From Gracilibacillus boraciitolerans JCM 21714 (lineage in GTDB: Bacteria; Bacillota; Bacilli; Bacillales; Amphibacillaceae), in assembly GCF_000521485.1 (NCBI RefSeq), contig NZ_BAVS01000011.1:1-64000 (forward strand): a stretch of DNA of 64,000 bases, given 5' to 3'. Position numbers and translations under genes: made by a program. Positions 8,881 through 18,958 of the stretch are shown here, piece by piece. Below the pieces are notes generated by a model, which was not told where the DNA came from, made no database searches, and saw only the letters and a program-made list of their open reading frames with translations. Each line of letters opens with the position of its first letter. Position 1 is the stretch's first letter.

Positions 8881-10121
8881 TTAGATCATAATCTGTTCTG
8901 TTTTCGCATCTTTTGTTAATGTGAAGTTTACTTTTTTATCATCATATTTTAAATCATAGTCACCGAGAATTCCTTCAAATGAAATAATTCCGTTGGTATC
9001 TGTCGTACCTGTTACCATCGTATGCCAGTCTTCTTTAATCAATTTTTTTAATGCCTGATACGAAGGTTTTGGACTATTGTCTTTTCTGATGAATCCGGCA
9101 GGAGCTCCAAGCCATGCACCATCATCACTAAAGGACCAGTTGGAAATTGCCTCAACCAGCGGGTGTTCAAATAATATCGTATACATTTCTTCGACTTCGT
9201 TTGCCTGTCTTTCTTCGAATTCTGGAGTAGATGGCCAGTCAGAAATCTGATAATCATTGAGATCTTCTATTTCTGGTGGCATAATATGACCCGATGTTAA
9301 CGTGTTTTCGGTAAAATGAATCGGCAGACCAAACTGTGAGAAGCGCTCTAATACTTCTTCTAACTTCTCACGCCCCCCCAATAGCCCTGATGCTGATGAG
9401 ATTGAATTCCGATCGCATCAATTGAGACACCTGCATGCAGACAGCCATCTATTAAAATTTCATAATTAATCGATGTATTAAAATCATTTAATAATAAGGT
9501 CGCGTCAGGATGGAATTCACGCGTCTTGGCAAACATTTCTTTGACGATGCCAATACGTCCGAGATCTTTACTGATTCTTGTAATGCCATTGTCGTACTTG
9601 TCAAAAATAGGCATGATCACCACTTCATTGATCACATCCCACATATCTATTACACCTTTGAAGTCGGATACTTCACGTTCAATTCTATTAAACTGAGCTT
9701 TTAAAATTTCATCATTACTCATCTCCAGCAGCCAGGGAGCGGTGACGGTATGCCAGCAAAGAGGATGCCCTTTCACTGTGACATTTCTATCCTTCAGCCA
9801 CTTTGCCGCAGCCATTAATTTGTTTGTTTGTGGTTTTCCTTGTTCAGGCTCGAATCTTCCCCCCCAATAGAAGGGTAAGGTTCCAAAGTTAAATATATCC
9901 AAGAATCGGTCCAGTTTTTCTTCCAAAAACGCATGTTTATCCGCTGATGAATTTTGGTTGGCTACATCGATAGCGTCAAAAATTCCACTGCCAAATAAAA
10001 AGTGATGATTTGTCAGTTCCAGTATTACTTCTTTTCCTGTAACGGGATTTCCTGATGCATCAACAAGTCTGATTGTCTTATTGGCCTTACGGTGTGATAT
10101 GGCATTTGTTTTCCCCCCCAC
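8881..10121 (-). CDS. GH10 endo-1,4-beta-xylanase, cytoplasmic (frameshifted)
   Basis: A glycoside hydrolase family 10 barrel. Visible motifs are KGHPLCWHTVTAPWL (substrate His/Trp), MWDVINEVVI with the acid/base Glu, LLLNDFNTS, IDAIGIQSHQHQG, and IHFTENTLTSG with the nucleophile Glu. The start is GTG 10119-10121, seven bases after GGAGG. There is no signal peptide, so the enzyme should act inside the cell on imported xylo-oligosaccharides. A C7 run at 9373-9379 shifts the frame in GYWGREKLEE; five G fit. C7 runs at 9859 and 10113 add Gly. The C-terminus carries a short beta-rich extension after the barrel. No xylose genes are adjacent. Confidence 0.85.
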
Positions 10122-10426
10122 TAAATTACCTCCATTTTTTAACGTATTTCTATAGAACTAATCGTGAATATCGGAAACACTTCAGGTTGAAAGCAATTAG
10201 CGAAGCTAGTAATAAAAAATCAAAAGACTCATCATTACAAGAAATCGCTTTCAATCTGCTCAATAAATCTTATCATAACTTTGTTCATTCGACAAACTAA
10301 TTAGACTTATTCTATTAAAAAGGGGGGGTAAAGTTAATATCTATAAGTAAATATAAATAGCTCTACGTGCATCCAAAAATGTTATGATAAACATAGAAAA
10401 AAAGAATAGGATAGGTGAAACCAAAC
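10122..10426. other. Intergenic region xylanase-response regulator
   Basis: A divergent promoter region with no gene. It holds a G7 run (10322-10328). A TATGATAAAC stretch just upstream of the regulator could be a -10, but no clear operator was seen. Confidence 0.5.
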
Positions 10427-11134
10427 ATGGAAAAAATTATGATTGTAGAAGATGATCGTAAAATCGCAGAATATTTAGGTTCTTTTGTTGAAAAGTATGG
10501 ATATCGGGCCATCATTGCCGATGATTTTGGAAATATTTTAAAAACCTTCCGTGAGGCACAACCTAAACTACTTTTACTGGATATTAATCTCCCTAGTTTT
10601 GACGGATATTATTGGTGCAGACAGATTAGAAAAGAGTCGATTTGCCCAGTTATTTTCATTTCAGCACATACAGGTGAAATGGATCAGGTGATGGCATTGG
10701 AAAATGGTGGAGATGATTTCATTACCAAACCGTTTCATCCTGATATTGTTATGGCGAAAATAAGAAGTCAGTTGCGACGAGCATACGGAGAATATGCAGC
10801 AAAAGTTGAGGAACGAGTGCTTATTCAGGAAGGATTAAGCTTATACCCTGAACGATTAGAGCTACGGTTTAAAGACAGGACAACTGCATTAACTAAAAAT
10901 GAAACGGATATTATGGAAAGTTTGTTGGAGCGTTATCCACGTGTTGCTGGCCGTCAGGATTTATTGGAGAAAATCTGGGATGATCAGGCATACGTTGATG
11001 AAAATACCTTGAATGTCAATATGGCCCGTGTGCGAAAAAGGTTCCAGGAATTAGGGTTAAAGGATGCGGTTGAAACAGTTAGAGGAGCAGGATATCGTCT
11101 ACATATTACTTGGAAAGGGGGGGAAGAGATATGA
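10427..11134 (+). CDS. OmpR-type response regulator (BceR-like)
   Basis: The receiver domain has acidic residues VEDD (about 7-10), phospho-acceptor Asp in LLLLDINLP (about 53), Ser in FISAHT and Lys in ITKPF. The C-terminal winged helix ends ETVRGAGYRL. ATG 10427 lies eight bases after AGGTGA; an in-frame GTG at 10415 is the alternative. Its TGA overlaps the kinase ATG by four bases. The gene order regulator-kinase-ATPase-permease is the Bce-type peptide-antibiotic detoxification module. A G7 run (11117-11123) adds a Gly two residues before the C-terminal EEI. Confidence 0.88.
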   Translation: MEKIMIVEDDRKIAEYLGSFVEKYGYRAIIADDFGNILKTFREAQPKLLLLDINLPSFDGYYWCRQIRKESICPVIFISAHTGEMDQVMALENGGDDFITKPFHPDIVMAKIRSQLRRAYGEYAAKVEERVLIQEGLSLYPERLELRFKDRTTALTKNETDIMESLLERYPRVAGRQDLLEKIWDDQAYVDENTLNVNMARVRKRFQELGLKDAVETVRGAGYRLHITWKGGEEI

Positions 11135-12132
11135 AGTTATTTCTTCGAGAAAACGTATTGTATATTTTTACGTATCTCTTCTCTTGTATAGGCATTCCTG
11201 CACTGTTTTTCTTGGATGGCTATCGAAATCTGCATGTAATTACATATGCTATATTTTTATCGATCATAGTTCTTATTGTATTTCTCCTTTATCGTTACCT
11301 TAGCAGAAGAAAATTTTATCAAAAATTGCAGGATCCAATGGCAGCTCTTGATCAATCTCTTGAGACGACGGAGCAGGCACCAATATCTGAAGCACTGGAC
11401 CAGTTACTTAGCAGTCAGTATCGACTGTACCACGAAGAGTTGCAAACAGCGGAAGACAGACAAGAGGAGCACTTGTTATTTATGGACAGGTGGGTACATC
11501 AAATGAAAACGCCACTTTCGGTGATCGAACTAACGGCACAATCACTCGATGAGCCTGAATCAACCAGTCTTAGAGAAGAAACCGAGCGAATGCGAAATGG
11601 GTTGAATACCGTTCTCTACATGGCAAGGCTCCGTGCAATTGTTGAAGATTTTCAGATTAAGCCTGTTATCCTTTCCAAGCTTTTTCATGAAGTAAATCGG
11701 GAAAATAAGCGCTTTTACATTCGTCATGATGTCTATCCACAATTACAGGAATCAAAACCTGAGATAACTGTGGAGACCGATGAGAAGTGGCTGTTCTTCT
11801 TAGTCACACAACTCGTACATAATGCTGTTAAATACTCTGCTGGACATGCAAAACAATTGGTGGTTTCGATATATCAAAAAGCTGGGGCAGCAGTAGTAGA
11901 AGTCAAAGACTTTGGAATTGGTATTCCCTTAGCAGACCAAAGACGCGTTTTTACTAAATTTTATACTGGAGAAAATGGACGTAAATTTCGTGAATCTACA
12001 GGTATGGGATTATATTTGGTGAATGAAGTCGCTGAAAGATTGGAGCATCGCATCGAACTCGAATCACAAGTTGGTGAAGGTACAACAGTCCGTATTATTT
12101 TCTCTAAAACACAAAACCTTACATCAATGTAA
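11131..12132 (+). CDS. Intramembrane-sensing histidine kinase (BceS-like)
   Basis: Two N-terminal membrane segments (about residues 10-28 and 35-55) are joined by a very short loop. This is the hallmark of intramembrane-sensing kinases that read the flux of a partner ABC transporter. The H-box is FMDRWVHQMKTPLSVIE with His about 123. The N-box is LVHNAVKYS, followed by VKDFGIGIP and GMGLYLV. The protein has 334 residues from ATG 11131, which overlaps the regulator stop. It probably phosphorylates the regulator in response to cell-wall-active peptides. Confidence 0.88.
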   Translation: MKLFLRENVLYIFTYLFSCIGIPALFFLDGYRNLHVITYAIFLSIIVLIVFLLYRYLSRRKFYQKLQDPMAALDQSLETTEQAPISEALDQLLSSQYRLYHEELQTAEDRQEEHLLFMDRWVHQMKTPLSVIELTAQSLDEPESTSLREETERMRNGLNTVLYMARLRAIVEDFQIKPVILSKLFHEVNRENKRFYIRHDVYPQLQESKPEITVETDEKWLFFLVTQLVHNAVKYSAGHAKQLVVSIYQKAGAAVVEVKDFGIGIPLADQRRVFTKFYTGENGRKFRESTGMGLYLVNEVAERLEHRIELESQVGEGTTVRIIFSKTQNLTSM

Positions 12133-12196
12133 GATTCGTGAAAGCATAATCGATAGTTACGAGCTATAGTTGTTGGCTATACTTTTACTATAAGAT

Positions 12197-12673
12197 ATGA
12201 AAAGGAGAATGATGATGCTACCTCTGACTTTAGATGGTACCAGTGTGAAAGAAATGAAAGATAAGGCATATAAAATTGCGGTTAAACTGGGAATTACTGA
12301 GATCATGAGTAAACGGACATCTGAAATTTCTGGAGGCCAGACACAACGGGCAGCCATAGCTAGGGCGATGATTCATAACCCTAAGTTAATTCTGGCAGAT
12401 GAACCAACAGGAAATCTCGATTCGAAGTCGGCAAAAGATGTCATGAATATGCTGGTAGAGATCAATCAGCAGGAGAAAGCGAGCTTGTTGATGGTAACTC
12501 ATGACCCTCAGGCGGCAAGCTATTCAGATCGGGTAATCTTTATTCGCGATGGAAAGCTCCATTCCGAAATACACCGAGGGGGGGATAGTAAACAAGCCTT
12601 TTTCCAACAAATTATTGATATGCTTTCATTGATGGGAGGCAATGGTAATGACCTTTCGTCAGTTCGCGTTTAA
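12197..12673 (+). pseudogene. BceA-type ABC ATPase lacking its N-terminal half
   Basis: The reading begins LPLTLDGTSVKEMKDKAYKI, which in intact BceA-type ATPases follows the Q-loop. The signature SEISGGQTQRAAIARAMI, Walker B LILADEPTGNLDS and switch His VTHDP are present. Walker A and the Q-loop are missing. Only 64 bases separate it from the kinase stop, so roughly 95 codons are absent. AAAGGAG before ATG 12215 could allow translation of the remnant, but it could not bind ATP normally. A G7 run (12588-12594) adds a Gly in HRGGDSK. The end overlaps the permease start as usual. Real deletion and assembly collapse are both possible. Confidence 0.8.
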
Positions 12674-14543
12674 TAATGATCTTCGTAACAAACGAATGTA
12701 TATTGCATATTTCCTAAGCAGTATGTTTTCGGTGATGGTATTCTTCACCTTTGCCATCTTTGCTTTTCATCCAACGTTTTCAAGTGGAACGATCAATCAG
12801 AATGCATTACATGGCATGGGTGTTTCTGGTGGAATCATTTATGTGTTTTCTTTCTTTTTTGTACTCTATTCCATGAGTTCTTTCTTACAATCAAGAAAGA
12901 AAGAGTTTGGTTTATTGATGATGATGGGTGCCTCCGATAAGCAAATTCGTCTGATGGTTTTTCTGGAAAATATCCTAATAGGATTTTTTGCAACGTTGGG
13001 GGGTATTTTATCTGGCCTATTGTTCACTAAAGTGATCCTTTTAATTGCAGAGAATGTTTTAATTATCAATGAATCTCTCAATTTCTACTTTCCTATACTA
13101 GCAATTATGGTCACATTCCTAAGCTTTATTTTTCTGTTTTTCTGTATATCAATTTTTGTTTCGTTTATATTGCGTACCAATAAACTAATTGATTTGATAA
13201 AAGGCGATAAACAATCTAAAGGAGAACCGAAAGCGTCTGTTTTCCTATCGATCTTTGCAGCGCTTTTACTTATTGCTGGCTATGGTACCGCACTTTATGT
13301 AAAGGGTACTACTGTTGTCTATGCGATGATTCCCGTTATTTTAGTGGTCACCCTTGGCACCTATCTTTTATTTACGCAACTAAGTGTCTTTATCATTCAT
13401 CTGTTGAAGAAAAATAAATCTGTCTTTTGGCGGGAAACCAATATGCTTCTGTTTTCTGATCTATCCTTTCGAATGAAAGACAATGCAAGAACGTTTTTCC
13501 TAGTGGCTATTATCTCAACGGTTGCTTTTAGTGCGATTGGATCGTTATATGGGTTTCAATCCTATCTTACAAAAGCGTTAGAAGATTCCAGTCCATATAC
13601 CATACATTATACGCCATGGCTTGATGATAGTGAGTCTGTGGTTGAGCAAGACATCAATAAAGTGAACGCTATTCTGAAAGAGGAAAATGTAGAAGCAGAA
13701 AGGGCAAAATTTGAATTGACCTATTTTGCTCATTCTGAATGGAAAAATGACGTTCTGATTGTACGGGAATCTGAGTACAACTGGCTTGCGGAAATGATAG
13801 GCGAAAAGAAAGTACAACCTGACCAGAAAGAAGCTATCGTTGTAGGCTTCATTCCTGGTGGTCTTGGAGAAAAACCGTCAGAAGATGATGTATTAATGGA
13901 TTTTCCTCTATCATTAGAGAATGAAGAAGCCGTTCAGCCTGTAAAGGTCATACATAGCCAGGTTTATCCTGTATACCATAGTTTTTATGTTGTCGATGAT
14001 CAGACGTATGAGAAGCTCGGTACACCGATAAGAACAGAGACGAACGCAGTATGGCAAGCACAAGAGGGACAGACAGACCAGGTACTTGAAGCAGGTAGAA
14101 AATTAAGTGAACAATTGGAACATAGAGCCTATGCGATTGATTATAACATGTACGAGATCAATAAAGCTTATGGGCCGATTTTATTCATTGGGTTATTTAT
14201 TGGGATTGTTTTCTTTGTTTCGGCAGGAAGTTTCCTATACTTCCGTTTGTTTACTGATTTAGATGAAGAGAAGCAGAAATTCCGTTCCATTGCGAAAATC
14301 GGTTTGAAAGAATCAGAGTTGAAAAAAGTAGTGAACCGACAAGTTGCATTGCTGTTTTTCTCGCCAATCGTCGTCGCTTTAATACATGGAGCGGTTGCAT
14401 TGACAGCTCTATCTCATTTTTTTGATTATAATTTAACAATAGAGGCATTGCTTGTTTTAGGAAGTTTTGCTGTGATACAACTCGTTTATTTCACAATTGT
14501 TCGCTTCTTCTATGTGAAACAAGTGAAAAGAGCCATATTGTGA
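12648..14543 (+). CDS. FtsX-type ABC permease (BceB-like)
   Basis: The protein has about 631 residues with ten predicted membrane segments: four or more in the first 300 residues, then a large extracellular domain (about 300-510), then a C-terminal group. This is the BceB/VraG layout, in which the extracellular domain binds the peptide antibiotic. The start MTFRQFAFNNDLRNKRMYIA is family-typical. ATG 12648 is eight bases after GGGAGG, better placed than ATG 12642. It overlaps the ATPase remnant by 26 bases. With that ATPase truncated the module may not pump. Confidence 0.87.
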   Translation: MTFRQFAFNNDLRNKRMYIAYFLSSMFSVMVFFTFAIFAFHPTFSSGTINQNALHGMGVSGGIIYVFSFFFVLYSMSSFLQSRKKEFGLLMMMGASDKQIRLMVFLENILIGFFATLGGILSGLLFTKVILLIAENVLIINESLNFYFPILAIMVTFLSFIFLFFCISIFVSFILRTNKLIDLIKGDKQSKGEPKASVFLSIFAALLLIAGYGTALYVKGTTVVYAMIPVILVVTLGTYLLFTQLSVFIIHLLKKNKSVFWRETNMLLFSDLSFRMKDNARTFFLVAIISTVAFSAIGSLYGFQSYLTKALEDSSPYTIHYTPWLDDSESVVEQDINKVNAILKEENVEAERAKFELTYFAHSEWKNDVLIVRESEYNWLAEMIGEKKVQPDQKEAIVVGFIPGGLGEKPSEDDVLMDFPLSLENEEAVQPVKVIHSQVYPVYHSFYVVDDQTYEKLGTPIRTETNAVWQAQEGQTDQVLEAGRKLSEQLEHRAYAIDYNMYEINKAYGPILFIGLFIGIVFFVSAGSFLYFRLFTDLDEEKQKFRSIAKIGLKESELKKVVNRQVALLFFSPIVVALIHGAVALTALSHFFDYNLTIEALLVLGSFAVIQLVYFTIVRFFYVKQVKRAIL

Positions 14544-14607
14544 TTGGAATTTAGATGAACGGTCTCAATGGATTAAAAAGAGTTAGGCGCTAAACATTTA
14601 AGAAAAA

Positions 14608-14634
14608 AGCAGAACTTAAATTGTTCTGCTTTTT
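14608..14634 (+). terminator. Terminator after the BceB-like gene
   Basis: AGCAGAAC (14608-14615) pairs with GTTCTGCT (14623-14630), followed by a T run. Confidence 0.85.
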
Positions 14635-14763
14635 AGTATGTAATTAAACCAATTAGTTAATTTCAGTGGTTAGATTTTTAAAAAAAGTGTAACCACTTGG
14701 TAGAATCAAACGTATATGTATCACTTCAATAAAAAAATAACGAGATGGAGTGAACAAATAAAC

Positions 14764-14847
14764 ATGAAAGAAAACTATCGTGGCAGCTCATTAGAAAAAG
14801 AGCTGCCTTTACGTATGATATGCATCCTACATATAAGCTTTCAATAA
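14764..14847 (+). CDS. Possible 27-residue leader peptide upstream of the ABC exporter
   Basis: A short reading frame, MKENYRGSSLEKELPLRMIC then ILHISFQ, begins 13 bases after GGAG. It spans a hairpin (14782-14807, GGCAGCTC/GAGCTGCC). It lies about 120 bases before the start of a multidrug ABC exporter. Several Bacillus exporters are controlled by leader-peptide attenuation (BmrB for BmrCD is the known case), so this is a candidate by analogy. The reading frame could also be chance. Confidence 0.3.
   Translation: MKENYRGSSLEKELPLRMICILHISFQ
14782..14810 (+). promoter_or_regulatory. Hairpin in the exporter leader
   Basis: GGCAGCTC pairs with GAGCTGCC across a 10-base loop, followed by only three T. 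A second small hairpin, CTTGT-AAGG-ACAAG, lies about 50 bases further on. Together they could form an attenuator; the weak T run makes this uncertain. Confidence 0.4.
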
Positions 14848-14966
14848 AGTTTTCCCCTTGTAAGGACAAGATTGGATATGATAAAAAATATGGATTTATT
14901 TTTAAAAAATACGCTTAATATCCTTGAACTCCGATGAGAGTCAAACGTAAAAGGAGAAGAGAATGC

Positions 14967-16702
14967 ATGAAAAATCAATCAGTTAAAGCCTTTTTATCAC
15001 TCATTTTTTCATTAAATATATCGAAATCTGTATTAATTCTAGGTCTGACAGGTAGTATATTAACTACCTTAGTTGGTTTAATCATTCCATTGCTGACAAG
15101 GGAATTGGTAGATGGCTTCTCTATTGCCTCTATTAGTTTTGGATTTATAGCCCTTATTGTGGGGATCTTTGTGTTGCATGCATTAATAGATGGTTTTTCT
15201 GCCTACGCTCTGTCTTATGTTGGGCAAAAAGTGGTTGCTGGCTTACGAGAAGTTATCTGGTCGAAGCTGATTAGCTTGCCAGTCCGTTATTTTGATCAGC
15301 AGCCAAGTGGTGAATCAGTTAGTCGTGTAATTAATGATACCGGTATTGTCAAAAATCTGGTGGCACAGCATTTCCCCCAATTTATATCTGGGCTCATTTC
15401 GATTTTCGGTGCTGTCATTATTTTATTGATTATGGATTGGCGTATGACGCTGATGATGTTAATTGCAGTACCATTAACGGTGCTAGTGATGATTCCACTA
15501 GGTTCGCGCATGTCCAAGGTGTCCAGGAATTTGCAGGATCAGACTGCTACATTCCAAGGGGGGGAGATCCAGCAAACTGTCAGTGAAATTAAATTAATGA
15601 AATCTTCAACAGCTGAGAAGGTAGAGTTGAATAAAGGGAAGAAAGGCATCCATGCGTTATTGAACACAGGACTAAAGGAAGCCCGAATATTCTCCGTAGT
15701 TGGCCCTTTTATGTATATGATCGTAATGTTAGTTATTGTGGTTATCATTGCTTATGGAGGGATTCGAGTCGAGGAAGGAACGATGACAACAGGATCATTA
15801 GTAGCCTTTCTGCTTTATTTGTTTCAAATAGTCTTTCCGATTACAAGCTTTGCGATGTTCTTCACGGAGCTTCAAAAAGCAAAAGGTGCTACAGGCCGCA
15901 TTATCGAAATTCTTGATGAAGAGGTAGAAGAGGAGCAGCAAGGTTTTGAACGGTCGATTGAAGACTTGCCAATTACCTTTGATCACGTAGATTTCTCATA
16001 TGAGGAAGGTGATCCTATCATCAAAAACATGTCTTTTTCCGTGGCTTCAGGCGAAATGATTGCTTTTGCTGGACCGAGTGGTGGAGGAAAAACCACAGTG
16101 TTTGGTCTATTGGAGCGCTATTACAATCCGACAAATGGGCAAGTATTGATTGGCGAAGAGCCGATTAGTGATTTATCATTACGATCCTGGCGTTCACAGC
16201 TCGGTTATGTCTCACAGGAAAGTTCAATGATGTCTGGGACGATTCGTGAGAATTTAACCTATGGCCTGGTGAATGCTAATCAGGTATCAAATGAGCAGCT
16301 TTGGACTGTTGCCAAAATGGCATATGCTGAGCAGTTTATTCGGGAACTTCCCAAAGGATTAGATACAGAGGTTGGGGGGAAAGGGGGGGTACAAAGCTGT
16401 CAGGTGGACAACGTCAGCGCATCAATATTGCACGCGCCTTTCTGCGTAATCCCAAACTGTTATTATTGGACGAGGCAACGGCCAGTTTGGACAGTCAATC
16501 CGAGCAGGTCGTACAAAAAGCACTGCATCGATTAATGGAAGGAAGAACTACCTTCGTCATTGCCCATCGTCTGGCAACGATTGTCCATGCAGACCAAATA
16601 ATTTTTATCGAGAATGGTGAAATTACGGGACAAGGAACACATCAAGAGCTCATTAAGAATCATGCATTGTACCGATCCTTTGCAGAACAGCAACTCACTT
16701 AA
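14967..16702 (+). CDS. Multidrug ABC exporter, BmrA/LmrA type (frameshifted)
   Basis: A half-transporter of about 578 residues: six membrane segments, then an ATPase. Walker A is [10 protein letters not shown], Walker [13 protein letters not shown], and the switch His is in VIAHRLATI. Near 16374-16389 two G runs (six and seven) replace what should be two runs of four in [16 protein letters not shown], so the signature is read out of frame. A G7 run (15558-15564) adds a Gly in [12 protein letters not shown] 14967 follows AAGGAG; no other ATG nearby keeps the frame with a ribosome site. It probably homodimerises to export hydrophobic drugs. A possible attenuator lies upstream. Confidence 0.87.
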
Positions 16703-16774
16703 ATGTGTTACTGTGAAATCACTTGTAGCATGTCAACGAAGAGAAAATACCAGAAAAACATATGATTAAATTAT

Positions 16775-16818
16775 AGCCACCAATTAGGTTCTCAGAAGAA
16801 AACTATTTGGTGGTTTTT
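16775..16818 (+). terminator. Terminator after the multidrug exporter
   Basis: GCCACCAAxTAG pairs with CTAxTTGGTGG around a loop, followed by TTTTT. Confidence 0.75.
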
Positions 16819-16945
16819 AACGTGAAAGCAGATAGCTTGCTCGAGTTATATAAATGAAATAGGATATGTGTGAAAGGAAATAAAAGACCATTTTAGGTTA
16901 ATCATAAAAAAAATAATCGATCCAAAAGAGAAAGGATGATTCAAG

Positions 16946-17944
16946 ATGGCAGATACATTTAAAGCATTAGTAGTCAATAAACAAAATGACGAGTTTTCTG
17001 TGAAAGTAAATGAACTAAACTTTGGAGATTTACAAGAGGGAGAAGTATTAATCCAAGTTCATTACTCAGGAGTAAACTATAAAGATAGTCTTGCTGCACA
17101 TCCAGACGGCAAAATAATAAAAGAGTATCCAGCCGTTCCTGGCATTGATTTGGCAGGTGTTGTTGTTTCATCTGATGATTCACAGTTTAAGGAAGGCGAC
17201 GAGGTGATTGCAACTAGCTATGATATTGGTGTGTCGCATTTTGGTGGATATAGTGAGTACGCACGTATACCTAGTAAGTGGATTGTTCGGCTCCCAGAAG
17301 GTTTATCGCTAAAAGAGGCGATGATCATTGGAACAGCTGGCTTTACGGCAGCTTTATCTGTTCAACGTCTGGAAGAAAACAATTTGACTCCTGAAAAAGG
17401 TAAGGTACTTGTGACAGGAGCAACGGGTGGTGTTGGCAGCTTTGCTGTATCCATACTTGCAAAACTAGGTTATCAGGTGGAAGCAAGTACGGGTAAAGAA
17501 TCGGAACATGATTATTTAAGAAGGTTAGGAGCAGATACCATTATTTCTCGTGAAGAGGTATTTGACGGAGAAATAAAACCGATAAGACAACCAAAATGGG
17601 CTGCAGCTGTAGACCCTGTAGGTGGTGAACCACTGGCATCTCTATTAACACAAATTCAATATGGTGGCTCTGCTGCAATTAGTGGTTTAACTGCCGGAAC
17701 AGACCTTCCAACAAGTGTCATTCCATTTATTTTAAGAAGTGTTAACCTGTTAGGAATTGATTCTGTCAATTGTCCGATGGAAACAAGGGTAAAAACATGG
17801 CACCGTCTAGCGACTGATATTAAACCAGCTAATATGGAAGAGTTTATAGCAGAAGAAGTTAGCTTGGAACAGCTTCCTGATGTGCTTCCAAAGTTATTAA
17901 AAGGGGGGGAAGTAAGAGGGAGAATGATCGTGAAATTAATATAA
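16946..17944 (+). CDS. YhdH/YhfP family quinone oxidoreductase (acrylyl-CoA reductase-like)
   Basis: A 332-residue zinc-free medium-chain dehydrogenase. The N-terminal GroES-like domain has HYSGVNYKDSLAA and VPGIDLAGVV. The Rossmann motif is VLVTGATGGVGSFAVSIL (about 153-170), and the NADPH-binding arm is AGFTAALSV. In this family AcuI reduces acryloyl-CoA; the YhfP substrate in Bacillus is unknown. AAAGGATG precedes the ATG by about eight bases. A G7 run (17903-17909) gives LLKGGEVRGR where one Gly is expected. It is monocistronic with its own terminator. Confidence 0.88.
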   Translation: MADTFKALVVNKQNDEFSVKVNELNFGDLQEGEVLIQVHYSGVNYKDSLAAHPDGKIIKEYPAVPGIDLAGVVVSSDDSQFKEGDEVIATSYDIGVSHFGGYSEYARIPSKWIVRLPEGLSLKEAMIIGTAGFTAALSVQRLEENNLTPEKGKVLVTGATGGVGSFAVSILAKLGYQVEASTGKESEHDYLRRLGADTIISREEVFDGEIKPIRQPKWAAAVDPVGGEPLASLLTQIQYGGSAAISGLTAGTDLPTSVIPFILRSVNLLGIDSVNCPMETRVKTWHRLATDIKPANMEEFIAEEVSLEQLPDVLPKLLKGGEVRGRMIVKLI

Positions 17945-18038
17945 GGCATATCTGATTTTATAAAAACTTGTTATCTAAATATCACATAGATTGTTTAACT
18001 TCAATAAGCATTAATATGTTTAGGATTTGCAAGCAAAT

Positions 18039-18075
18039 AAAAGCCGGTTTTCATTTATTTGAAAATCGGCTTTAT
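18039..18075 (+). terminator. Terminator after the YhdH/YhfP gene
   Basis: AAAGCCGGTTTTC pairs with GAAAATCGGCTTT, followed by ATTTT. Confidence 0.85.
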
Positions 18076-18304
18076 TTTAATTTGTGGAAATATTTACATA
18101 CTAAGTAGTGGAATTTGTTATATAATATACTTATGAAGTTTTCGGTTTCAGTTAATGAAGATGGAGGTTTTAAGCTGCTAATTCAAGGTAGTTTGTTTTA
18201 AAATTAGATTAGGTTGTCTAATTTATGAGAAGCCCGGAAAAATGGTTGTTTACAAAAAGTTATTTTAAAGCCTACAGCAAATAATAATAATAGGGTGTGT
18301 ATGC

Positions 18305-18928
18305 ATGAGATATATCATTGCTTTTTTGATCAGTTTAGTAGCATTTTTTGTGTTGGATTATTTTGATATAAACAATATTTTAATGATAGGTTTAATGTTT
18401 ATTATTATATTAATAATTATCTTAGCCCCCCCAATACTCTATACGACTCTCCTGCAAACGGATGAGGATAAGCTGGAGCGTTTTCTGTTAAAAAATAAGA
18501 AAAATCCTCACTTTTACATCATATATGCCTTGGCAAATGAGTTGGATGAAGAAGTAAATGATATAACTGAAGCACTCTTACATAAGTATAAGCAAGCATC
18601 ACGTCAGGCGACATATAGTGTAGTACGAGCTTTATATTTTAAAAATTTACAAGAAGCTAAAGTACATGTTAATCAAATTAAACCTTTGAAATATAAATTA
18701 TATTATCAATCTATAATCTTAATTGAAGAAGATGATCTGGATGGTGCAGAAATTTTAATCGAGCAAATGAAGACAAATTGGATGAGATATGCCTTATTAG
18801 CTGAGATTGAACAAAAACGTAACCATTTATCGAACGCGAGAAACTATGCACATCAAGCAAGATCTAAATCACGAGGACTGCAAAGATATATACTACATAA
18901 AACATATGAGCGGGAATTTGGTTTCTAA
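18305..18928 (+). CDS. Membrane-anchored helical protein of unknown function
   Basis: I do not recognise this 207-residue protein. Two hydrophobic helices (residues 3-20 and 24-50) are followed by a soluble part of paired helices that looks TPR-like: YIIYALANELDEEV, YSVVRALYFKNLQEAKVHV, YYQSIILIEEDDLDGAEIL and MRYALLAEIEQKRNHLSNAR. This suggests a membrane-tethered scaffold. A C7 run (18426-18432) gives LAPPILY, where one Pro may be inserted. The upstream 360 bases carry the promoter; TATAAT occurs at about 18120. Confidence 0.6.
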   Translation: MRYIIAFLISLVAFFVLDYFDINNILMIGLMFIIILIIILAPPILYTTLLQTDEDKLERFLLKNKKNPHFYIIYALANELDEEVNDITEALLHKYKQASRQATYSVVRALYFKNLQEAKVHVNQIKPLKYKLYYQSIILIEEDDLDGAEILIEQMKTNWMRYALLAEIEQKRNHLSNARNYAHQARSKSRGLQRYILHKTYEREFGF

Positions 18929-18958
18929 ACATTTTAATTTGTAAAATAAAAATATACG

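Noticed and set aside
12998-13003. G6 run in the BceB-like permease as an expanded tract
   Set aside because: LGGILSG is plausible for this membrane segment, so six G may be natural.
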